Assembly (NCBI GenBank): GCA_963676725.1 | Contig: OY781463.1 | Location: 1,860,001 to 1,924,000 of the forward strand | Direction: 5' to 3' | DNA from: G963662905 sp963676725 | GTDB taxonomy: Bacteria; Bacteroidota; Bacteroidia; Bacteroidales; WRLA01 | DNA: 64,000 nucleotides | Shown here: piece by piece, positions 45,764 to 52,882 of the stretch | How positions within the stretch are numbered: the stretch's first letter is position 1 | Layout of the letters: every line of letters begins with the position of its first letter | Position numbers and translations under genes: made by a program | Notes under the pieces: generated by a model | Databases searched by the model: none | The model's input: the letters and a program-made list of their open reading frames with translations, nothing else | Told to the model about the DNA's origin: nothing

Positions 45764-45810
45764 TTTTATACCAAATATGTTAGATGTCCAAATAAAATAT
45801 TGGTATAAAA
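45764..45810. repeat. 11-bp inverted repeat upstream of the bracketed gene
   Basis: TTTTATACCAA (45764-45774) and TTGGTATAAAA (45800-45810) with a 25-nt spacer, 34 nt upstream of the ATG at 45730. Possible operator or hairpin in the leader. Confidence 0.45.
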
Positions 45811-45841
45811 ATAGGGAATTTTTTTGAGATACCGGCCTCTC

Positions 45842-45958
45842 GGCTCCGCTCGAGGACCTTAGATTTTGGTTTTAAACTCAATCAAAGGTCCCTGAGCGGA
45901 GCCGAAGGGCCGTCTTAACTACTCAATTGAAGGTCCCTGAGCGGAGTCGAAGGGCCGG
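45842..45958 (+). repeat. Right flanking direct repeat of the bracketed gene
   Basis: Same orientation as 43905-44043, offset 1937 bp. 55 identical nt, then GCGGA, then about 57 nearly identical nt ending GAAGGGCCGG. Located between the bracketed gene's start and the TetR promoter. Confidence 0.8.
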
Positions 45959-46047
45959 TTTAAAAGACTTTCACAACCAACAAAACTTAAAATTCTCAAT
46001 TTTCAAAAAAAAACACCTTTCACCTTGTATTTCTACAGCTTTTATTT

Positions 46048-46055
46048 TAACTTTG
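46048..46055 (+). promoter_or_regulatory. Predicted -7 element of the TetR-led operon
   Basis: TAACTTTG, 28 nt upstream of the TetR ATG and overlapped by the palindromic site at 46053. Confidence 0.5.
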
Positions 46056-46072
46056 ACCAAGCGTTCAGTCAA
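46053..46072 (+). promoter_or_regulatory. Predicted TetR operator
   Basis: TTGACCAAGCGTTCAGTCAA: outer arms TTGAC/GTCAA with a 10-nt centre, the size and symmetry of TetR/AcrR operators. It overlaps the -7 element and lies just before the TetR gene, so autorepression of the operon is likely. Confidence 0.6.
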
Positions 46073-46083
46073 AACTAAAATTA

Positions 46084-46653
46084 ATGCCAAGAACGAAAAA
46101 ACAATTACTGGAATTACGCGCACAGCAGCGTGAAAAAATCCTGCAGGCCACCCTCAAAACGGTGAGTCATGAAGGCTGCGCCCAAACAACAATAGCCAAG
46201 ATTGCTAAAACTGCCGAAATTAGTAAAGGTCTCATTTACAATTATTTTGACACCAAAGAGAGCATATATGTCGAAATACTGCAAAATGGATTCAAAGAAT
46301 TGCATTTGCTCATAAATAACGACAATCCATACAAGGATAAGAACGACTTCATTAAAATGCTTGACATACTCTTTACTGAGTTTACAAGCAATATTGATTT
46401 TTGGTTTATGTATTATAATTTCATCATGCAGCCCTATATGCGTGAGCGAGTAAATAAACTTGTGGCGCAGAGCATGGAACCCATGATGCGGGCGCTTAGC
46501 GGATATTTTGAACGAAAAGGAATTAGCGATCCATTTAATGAAGCCATTTTATTTGCATTAAGCCTCGATGGAGTTTTCCTTGGATTAGCGATTAATCCAA
46601 AAGCATTTGATTTGAATAAACTAAAAATGAGAATAATAGAGAAGTTTGCATAA
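46084..46653 (+). CDS. TetR/AcrR family transcriptional regulator
   Basis: 189 residues. N-terminal helix-turn-helix (about 14-62): REKILQATLKTVSHEGCAQTTIAKIAKTAEISKGLIYNYFDTKESIYVEIL, with the typical Y-x-YF ending of the recognition helix. The C-terminal helical ligand domain is unassigned. It precedes a LolA-like/ABC/barrel gene set by 18 nt and has a palindromic site over its promoter, so it probably represses its own operon until a hydrophobic ligand such as a fatty acid or membrane-active compound binds. The ligand is inference. Confidence 0.88.
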   Translation: MPRTKKQLLELRAQQREKILQATLKTVSHEGCAQTTIAKIAKTAEISKGLIYNYFDTKESIYVEILQNGFKELHLLINNDNPYKDKNDFIKMLDILFTEFTSNIDFWFMYYNFIMQPYMRERVNKLVAQSMEPMMRALSGYFERKGISDPFNEAILFALSLDGVFLGLAINPKAFDLNKLKMRIIEKFA

Positions 46654-46671
46654 TCACCCTAAACCAATATT

Positions 46672-47436
46672 ATGAGAAAATTATTCATTTTTTTATTGTT
46701 TTTTGGACCTACGGCTGTATGTATCGCACAGGCTCCCACGCTTGACGCCAAGCAAATTGTTGAGAAAGCTTATAATAAACAATTGGGCAAATCGAGCATC
46801 AGCGATATGACCATGACCATTGTGCGCCCCGAATGGACCCGAACAATCAGTATGCAAAACTGGTCTTTGGGCTCTGAATATTACCTAACTTACATCATAA
46901 GCCCTGCTCGTGACCAAGGACAGGTTTTTATGAAGCGCCAAACCGATATGTGGAATTGGATGCCAACCATCAGCCGTATGATCAAAATCCCTCCGTCAAT
47001 GATGATGCAATCATGGATGGGCAGCGATTTTACGAATAATGACCTGATGAAGCAAAATTCTATGGTAAAGGATTATTCCCATAAAATTCTTGGGAATGAA
47101 GATATTGACGGCACAAAATGCTGGAAAATTCAATTAGACCCTTTGCCCGAAGCAGCAGTCGTTTGGGGACAAATTATAATGTATGTTTCCCAAGAGTATT
47201 ACAATATACGACGTGTCGAATACATGGACGACAATAAAACACTGGTAAAGCTGGAAAAAGCCTCACAGGTGAAAGAAATGGGTGGAGAAATGATCCCAAC
47301 TTATCTGGAAATGATCCCCGTGAATAAAAAAGGCCATAAAACCGAAATGACCATCACCATGCAAAAGTTTGATGTCAAGGACATTAACGAAGATTTCTTT
47401 TCGCAGCAAATGATGAAACGGGTTCGACCCAGATAA
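46672..47436 (+). CDS. LolA-like outer-membrane lipoprotein-sorting-type protein
   Basis: 254 residues. Signal peptide (cleavage near CIAQ), then one domain typical of the 'outer membrane lipoprotein-sorting protein' family: DAKQIVEKAYNKQLGKSSISDMTMTI, DQGQVFMKRQTDMWNWMPTISRMIKIPPSMMMQSWMGSDFTNNDLM, and KFDVKDINEDFFS. The LolA/LolB fold is an open barrel that carries acyl chains across the periplasm. It is encoded with two FtsX-type permeases, an ATPase and a barrel protein, 12 nt ahead of the first permease, so it likely serves as the periplasmic shuttle of this system and not as the housekeeping LolA. Confidence 0.8.
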   Translation: MRKLFIFLLFFGPTAVCIAQAPTLDAKQIVEKAYNKQLGKSSISDMTMTIVRPEWTRTISMQNWSLGSEYYLTYIISPARDQGQVFMKRQTDMWNWMPTISRMIKIPPSMMMQSWMGSDFTNNDLMKQNSMVKDYSHKILGNEDIDGTKCWKIQLDPLPEAAVVWGQIIMYVSQEYYNIRRVEYMDDNKTLVKLEKASQVKEMGGEMIPTYLEMIPVNKKGHKTEMTITMQKFDVKDINEDFFSQQMMKRVRPR

Positions 47437-47448
47437 AAACCATAAAGC

Positions 47449-48723
47449 ATGAATACAACCATTAAACTGGCATGGAGAAACCTCTGGCGCAATAAACGCC
47501 GCACAATCATTACTGTAACTTCAGTGTTTCTTGCTGTTATTCTGGCGCTTTTTATGCGTTCGATGCAGATTGGGTCTTATGAAATGATGATTCAGGGCGG
47601 TGTTTCTCAGGTAGGATATCTACAAATTCAAGATACAGGATATTGGAACAATAAATCCATTGACCATGCTTTTGTCTATTCTGATCAATTGCATCAAATG
47701 GTCACTAAGCATCCTGAAATTGATTTAAGCATTCCCCATCTCGAATCAGCAGCACTGGCTTCCAGTGGAAAGCGTTCTAAAGTAGTAATATGCATTGGCA
47801 CGCCCCCATCTCTGGAAAACAAAGCGAATAAGCTCAAAAACAAATTAATACATGGCAATTACTTAAGCGAAAAAGATGAAGGTTTGCTTGTAGCAGAAAA
47901 ACTTGCAGAGTATTTGCAGCTGATTACCTACGACACTGTGATTCAAGGTGGAGATACTGCAATCAATCTTCGTATGCTGAACGATACTCTTGTTTTGCTC
48001 GGGCAAGGCTATCAGGGCGTTTCTGCTTTTGGGAAATATCCGGTTCGCGGCATCCTACATTTTGGAATGCCTGAAATGAACAACAGCTTTATTTACACCA
48101 GCCTGTATAACCAACAACTGACCTTCTCACCTTATGTCCCGGATCTCGTTACACAGGTTCTTCTTTGGACAAGCGATCCTGATAAGATGCAGGCATTAAA
48201 AAGTGAACTTCAATCGGATTTAAAGAGCGATATGACAGTAATGGATTGGAAAGAAATGCTAAAAACAATGATGCAGGAAATCCAGAGCGATAATATTTCC
48301 GGCATTATTATGCTTGCAATCCTCTATATCATTATTGCCTTTGGGATTTTTGGTACAATAATGATGATGACAGTCGAACGAAAACGTGAATTTGGTGTGA
48401 TGGTGGCCGTTGGAATGAGACGAGGCCGATTGATGCGTATGTTGGGCACCGAAAGCCTTATTATCGGTATGTTGGGTGTTGTTATTGGCATTGTATTGAG
48501 TATTCCACTTCTGTATTATTTGAACCTAAACCCAATTCCCCTCACAGGCTCTATGGCAGAAATGATGATTGAGTACAATATGAAACCTGTGCTCCCATTC
48601 AGCCTCAAACCGCAAATCTTTTTAAATCAAGGTCTGGCCATTTTTATTATCACCGTTATTTCAGGAATTTACCCATTGGTGTTTGCCTTGAGATTTAAGT
48701 TATTAAATGCATTAGAACGTTAA
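47449..48723 (+). CDS. ABC transporter permease, FtsX/LolC-E type (1)
   Basis: 424 residues. N-terminal motif IKLAWRNLWRNKRRTIIT followed by a membrane helix, a periplasmic domain of about 230 residues, then three helices near 280-415 with VERKREFGVMVAVGMRRGRLMRMLGTESLIIG, the FtsX coupling region. Four helices in total is the LolC/LolE/MacB arrangement of mechanotransmission transporters, which push lipoproteins or lipids from the inner membrane to a periplasmic carrier. Partner of the permease starting 10 nt downstream. Confidence 0.87.
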   Translation: MNTTIKLAWRNLWRNKRRTIITVTSVFLAVILALFMRSMQIGSYEMMIQGGVSQVGYLQIQDTGYWNNKSIDHAFVYSDQLHQMVTKHPEIDLSIPHLESAALASSGKRSKVVICIGTPPSLENKANKLKNKLIHGNYLSEKDEGLLVAEKLAEYLQLITYDTVIQGGDTAINLRMLNDTLVLLGQGYQGVSAFGKYPVRGILHFGMPEMNNSFIYTSLYNQQLTFSPYVPDLVTQVLLWTSDPDKMQALKSELQSDLKSDMTVMDWKEMLKTMMQEIQSDNISGIIMLAILYIIIAFGIFGTIMMMTVERKREFGVMVAVGMRRGRLMRMLGTESLIIGMLGVVIGIVLSIPLLYYLNLNPIPLTGSMAEMMIEYNMKPVLPFSLKPQIFLNQGLAIFIITVISGIYPLVFALRFKLLNALER

Positions 48724-48733
48724 AAATTGAACC

Positions 48734-49972
48734 ATGATAACAGCCATAGCATGGAGAAATGTTTGGAGAAATAAAGCCCGAAGTCTTATTATAATGGCAT
48801 CGGTCAGTATTGGATTGTTCGGAGGAGTGTTTTCCTACGCCTTTATGCAAGGCGCCGGTGAAGAACGAATCCGCTCTGCCATTGAGTACGAAACCACTGC
48901 TTTTCAAATCCATAACCCAAAATTTCTCCTGAATAATGAAATTGAATATAGGCTGCAAAATCCTCAGGAAATCGCAGCAAAAATTAAATCCCTAGAACAT
49001 ATCAGGGGTGTAAGCCTCCGCACCTCCGCCCCTGCTATGGCCAGCACAACAGTAACCGGAACCGGTGTTGTCCTAAAAGGGGTTGTGCCCGCTGATGAAA
49101 AATTGGCCAGTGGGCTTTATGAAAAAACAATCAAAGGCAAATTTTTAGACACATCCGATAAAATCCCTGCTTTTATCGGACATAAACTTGCTGAGAAACT
49201 TGGCGTAACGCCCGGCAATAAAATTGTGGTCACCATTACGAATATGGATCATGAATTAAGTTATGCTGCCTTTATTGTTTGTGGAATCTACAAAACATCG
49301 AATGATATGTTTGATGGAACCCATGTATTTGTGCTGCGCGATAAACTCAACAGTATTATTGGCTATCAATCGACTGATGTGAATGAAATTGCTGTTGGGG
49401 CCAATGATTTGCAGCTAATTAATGAAGTGGATAGAGCTGCTAACAAAGCCTTTGCCGGAGAAATACAAAATAAGATTATTGATCTACAATCCTGGGGGCA
49501 AATACAGCCTACATTAAAAATCATGTCGCAAACCATGGAGATGTTCAGCTTTATTTTTGTCGCAATTATTCTGTTGGCTTTGGCTTTTGGGATTGTAAAT
49601 ACTATGCTTATGGCCGTGATGGAGCGTACGCGCGAAATAGGAATGCTTATGTCGGTCGGCATGAACAAAGGCAAAGTTTTTCGGATGATTATGCTGGAAA
49701 CCTTTTTTCTCGCAATTTCAGGTGGCATATTTGGATTGCTTGCGAGTGCTGCAGTGATTCATTGGACTGCCATAAACGGAATTAATCTCAGCTCCGTTTC
49801 TGAAGGCCTAAATGCTTTGGGATATAGTTCAAGGATTTTTCCGGAAGCAAGCTTGTATTTTTATTTAGTAACAGCAATTATGGTCGTTATTATGGCATTG
49901 ATTTCGGCGATTTATCCTGCCTCAAGAGCCTTAAAGTTAAATCCGGCAACTGCTGTTCGAGGTGATTCATAG
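48734..49972 (+). CDS. ABC transporter permease, FtsX/LolC-E type (2)
   Basis: 412 residues, same fold as the preceding gene: ITAIAWRNVWRNKARSLIIMASV at the N-terminus, a large periplasmic domain, and three C-terminal helices with VMERTREIGMLMSVGMNKGKVFRMIMLETFFLAISGG. The two permeases probably form a heterodimer as LolC and LolE do. Ends 23 nt before the ATPase gene. Confidence 0.87.
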   Translation: MITAIAWRNVWRNKARSLIIMASVSIGLFGGVFSYAFMQGAGEERIRSAIEYETTAFQIHNPKFLLNNEIEYRLQNPQEIAAKIKSLEHIRGVSLRTSAPAMASTTVTGTGVVLKGVVPADEKLASGLYEKTIKGKFLDTSDKIPAFIGHKLAEKLGVTPGNKIVVTITNMDHELSYAAFIVCGIYKTSNDMFDGTHVFVLRDKLNSIIGYQSTDVNEIAVGANDLQLINEVDRAANKAFAGEIQNKIIDLQSWGQIQPTLKIMSQTMEMFSFIFVAIILLALAFGIVNTMLMAVMERTREIGMLMSVGMNKGKVFRMIMLETFFLAISGGIFGLLASAAVIHWTAINGINLSSVSEGLNALGYSSRIFPEASLYFYLVTAIMVVIMALISAIYPASRALKLNPATAVRGDS

Positions 49973-49995
49973 AATAAATAAAAAAATAAATAAAG

Positions 49996-50685
49996 ATGGA
50001 CATCATTAGTATTCAGAATTTACATAAAATCTACGAAGATTCTAAAGTGCCTGTAAAAGCAGTTAATGGAATCAATGTTTCATTCAAAGAAGGCGAATTT
50101 GCCGCCATTGTCGGACCATCCGGATCAGGGAAAACCACCTTTTTAAATATGCTTGGCGGGCTTGATAATCCTACTGAAGGCGAAATCATTATCGACCAAA
50201 CAAAAATTACTGATTTAGGGAGTCGGGCTCGTATCGACTTCCGTTTAAAAAATATTGGTTTCGTTTTTCAGTCCTATAACCTGATTCCTGTGCTGACCGC
50301 TCTGGAAAATGTTGCCTTCATCATGGAATTGCAGGGTGTTGCAAAAAAAGAACGGCTGGCGCGCGCTCAGGAACTTTTAGATAAAACAGGCATTGGTGAG
50401 AAAAGCCATATGCGCCCCGGTGATTTAAGTGGCGGACAGCAGCAAAGAGTTGCAGTAGCCCGCGCCCTAGCTTCATCACCAAAGTTTATTCTTGCCGATG
50501 AACCTACGGCCAACCTCGATTCAAAATCAACAGGTGACCTCTTGGATATGATGCTGGAAATGAATAGGGAATCGAATATTACCTTTATTTTTTCCACGCA
50601 CGACCAAAGGGTTATGGATCGTGCTCGCCGCATTATTACAATTGATGATGGTCGTATCACCAAAGATTATACTACAAATAATTAG
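49996..50685 (+). CDS. ABC transporter ATP-binding protein, LolD/MacB-like
   Basis: 229 residues. Walker A GPSGSGKTT (40-48), Q-loop VFQSYNLIPVLTALENV, signature LSGGQ (144-148), Walker B ILADEP (165-170), D-loop TANLDSKS, H-loop STHDQRV. Size and the N-terminal pattern match the LolD/FtsE/MacB class that energises FtsX-type permeases. Completes the inner-membrane complex with the two permease genes upstream; it would use ATP to extract or deliver the substrate to the LolA-like carrier. Confidence 0.9.
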   Translation: MDIISIQNLHKIYEDSKVPVKAVNGINVSFKEGEFAAIVGPSGSGKTTFLNMLGGLDNPTEGEIIIDQTKITDLGSRARIDFRLKNIGFVFQSYNLIPVLTALENVAFIMELQGVAKKERLARAQELLDKTGIGEKSHMRPGDLSGGQQQRVAVARALASSPKFILADEPTANLDSKSTGDLLDMMLEMNRESNITFIFSTHDQRVMDRARRIITIDDGRITKDYTTNN

Positions 50686-50748
50686 CGTTTTTCATTGGTG
50701 ATTGGAATACTATTTTTTATGCATATAATTAATTAAAGAGTTTTTATT

Positions 50749-51915
50749 ATGCTCAGGAAAATTATTCTGGCTTTTATTGTATTCAGTCCATTTTTGGGAA
50801 ATGCACAAAAAGCCCTCTCTGATTTTGCCCTTAGCGGTCGCGTGCAGAATATGGAAATGGCCTGGGTCAGAAACGTACACAGCCCTTGGCCTGCTAGCAA
50901 TACAACAACAAATCGCCTGGACCTGCATTATTACCCCAACAATAAACTCGAAGCGCATATCGGGATGCGCAATAATTTTGTTTTTGGAAGCCTTCTCAGC
51001 GAGAATTATCCCTCCTATAAAAATTCTATGGTTGCAGATGATGGTTATCTCAATATGACTTGGCAACTGGCAGCGGATTCTGCATTTGTTGCTTATACAA
51101 ATATTGATCGTGCCAATCTGAATTATACCTATGGAAATTTGCAATTTGTTGCCGGGCGGCAGCGGATTAATTGGGGCGTAAATCTGGTCTGGAACCCAAA
51201 CGATATCTTTAATACTTTTAATTATTTTGACTTTGATTATACAGAACGACCCGGTTGCGATGGGCTTAGAATCCAATATTATACAGGAAGCACTTCGAGT
51301 GTGCAATTGGCGTATAAAATAGATGTGAACAATGAAAGCACCTTTGCAGGGATGTATAAATTTAATAAGTGGAATTACGATATTCAGATATTGGGCGGTT
51401 GGATGCCTGAAGATTATGTAATTGGATTTGGATGGTCAGGGCAAATAGAAGGAGCCGGTTTTAATGGTGAATTTACCTATCTAATTCCAAAAAATGATAT
51501 CGAAAACCAAAGCACCGAAAATATCCTGATTGGCTCAATAGGATTGAATTATACATTGCCAAACAGCCTCTATCTGCATATTGCCTGGATGTACAATAGC
51601 GTTGGCGCGACAGGAAAAGCAGGTATGAGCAATATTTTTGGAATTGGGCAACAACTCAGTATAAAAACACTATCGCCGGCTAGGCATCAATTATTTGGCG
51701 AAATAACCTATCCATTCACCCCATTGATTAAAGGGATGTTTAGCAGCATCTATAATCCAAACGACCAAAGTGTTTTTTATAGCCCGGGTTTGGATATTTC
51801 ACTTACCGAAGATCTGGATTTGCTCCTTACAGCACAAATATTCTCAGGAGAAAGCGGAACAGAATTCGGTGGTTATGGAAGCATGTATTATTTAAGGTTT
51901 AAATATAGTTTTTAA
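50749..51915 (+). CDS. Outer-membrane beta-barrel protein of the TetR operon
   Basis: 388 residues. Signal peptide (cleavage near GNAQ). The mature part is strand-rich with an aromatic C-terminal strand (MYYLRFKYSF). A conspicuous block reads VAGRQRINWGVNLVWNPNDIFNTFNYFDFD; a similar GRQ-x-INWG segment is seen, from memory, in DUF1302-type barrels that travel with LolA-like proteins and MMPL transporters. This suggests the barrel is the outer-membrane end of the same transport route. 63 nt after the ATPase stop, no terminator between. Substrate unknown. Confidence 0.65.
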   Translation: MLRKIILAFIVFSPFLGNAQKALSDFALSGRVQNMEMAWVRNVHSPWPASNTTTNRLDLHYYPNNKLEAHIGMRNNFVFGSLLSENYPSYKNSMVADDGYLNMTWQLAADSAFVAYTNIDRANLNYTYGNLQFVAGRQRINWGVNLVWNPNDIFNTFNYFDFDYTERPGCDGLRIQYYTGSTSSVQLAYKIDVNNESTFAGMYKFNKWNYDIQILGGWMPEDYVIGFGWSGQIEGAGFNGEFTYLIPKNDIENQSTENILIGSIGLNYTLPNSLYLHIAWMYNSVGATGKAGMSNIFGIGQQLSIKTLSPARHQLFGEITYPFTPLIKGMFSSIYNPNDQSVFYSPGLDISLTEDLDLLLTAQIFSGESGTEFGGYGSMYYLRFKYSF

Positions 51916-51925
51916 CTCAGTAAGG

Positions 51926-52693
51926 ATGAATCAATTCCCAAAAATCATCCAATTGAGCAAAGACAATATTGCTGATGAGCATATCTGTTGTGCCTTTTCC
52001 GATAAAAAATGTCATGGCGGCTATCAGGCAAAAAAAGACTGGCTCAAAGAGCAATTTGCTCATGGATATGTTTTTAAGAAGTTTGATGTCCGTGGAAAAG
52101 CCTTTATAGAATATGTACCGGCAGAAAAAGCTTGGGCACCCATTGTGGCTCCCGGATATATGTTTATTCATTGCTTTTGGGTTTCCGGGAAATTTAAAAA
52201 CAAGGGCATAGGAAAACGGCTTTTTGAAGAATGTTTGAAAGAGGCAGAAGATATGAACGGAATCGCTGTAATCAGTTCTAAAACAAAACGCCCATTTATG
52301 TCTGATAAAAGCTTCTTCCTAAAACAAGGTTTTGTGTGCTGTGATACTGCAAATCCGTATTTTGAGTTGCTGGTAAAACCATTTAAAAAGGATACTGCCC
52401 TACCCTATTTTACAGCGAAAGCAAAAAATGGACAATGCGATAATAAAAATGGGATTAGTGTTTTTTATAGCCCTGCCTGTCCTTTTAATGAGTATTATGT
52501 GCATACTGTCCTTGCCGATTTGGCCAAAAAACACAATATATCTTTTCAGAGTTTTCCAATTGATTCATTGGAAAAAGCTCAAAATCATATTGTTCCACAT
52601 ACTCTTTACAGCGTTTTTTATAATGGCGAATTTATTAGCCATCAAATATTATCCAAAAAAAGCTTTGAGAAAATCTTTGCCGAAATGATTTAA
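51926..52693 (+). CDS. GNAT N-acetyltransferase with YoaP-like C-terminal domain
   Basis: 255 residues. The first 150 form a GNAT fold: the acetyl-CoA loop is GKFKNKGIGKRLFEECL (about 90-106). The C-terminal 90 residues match the YoaP-like domain (GISVFYSPACPFNEYY, thioredoxin-like, with a single Cys in PACPF). Acetyl-acceptor unknown. It begins 10 nt after the barrel gene, so it may be the last cistron of the TetR operon or a separate gene without a visible promoter. Confidence 0.8.
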   Translation: MNQFPKIIQLSKDNIADEHICCAFSDKKCHGGYQAKKDWLKEQFAHGYVFKKFDVRGKAFIEYVPAEKAWAPIVAPGYMFIHCFWVSGKFKNKGIGKRLFEECLKEAEDMNGIAVISSKTKRPFMSDKSFFLKQGFVCCDTANPYFELLVKPFKKDTALPYFTAKAKNGQCDNKNGISVFYSPACPFNEYYVHTVLADLAKKHNISFQSFPIDSLEKAQNHIVPHTLYSVFYNGEFISHQILSKKSFEKIFAEMI

Positions 52694-52788
52694 ACTCTTG
52701 TTTCCTTTAGATTTCCATATTTTTATATGCCTCCTATACTTGCTCATTATAATCTATGACTTGTATATATGTCGTATTTATTTTTTCG

Positions 52789-52796
52789 TATTTTTG
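52789..52796 (+). promoter_or_regulatory. Predicted -7 element of the hybrid kinase gene
   Basis: TATTTTTG, about 87 nt upstream of the ATG at 52883. Lies inside the frame that opens at 52769, which argues for the later start. Confidence 0.45.
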
Positions 52797-52882
52797 TAAG
52801 CACATATGTATTATTGGCTAAGGGATATTCTTTGGTATTCCGTCATAAAACATTGATAATAAAATTATTTAATAAAGAGATT

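Noticed and set aside
46672..50685. Housekeeping Lol system
   Set aside because: TetR control, the dedicated barrel and the specialised LolA-like family argue against it, although a genome search is needed to exclude it.
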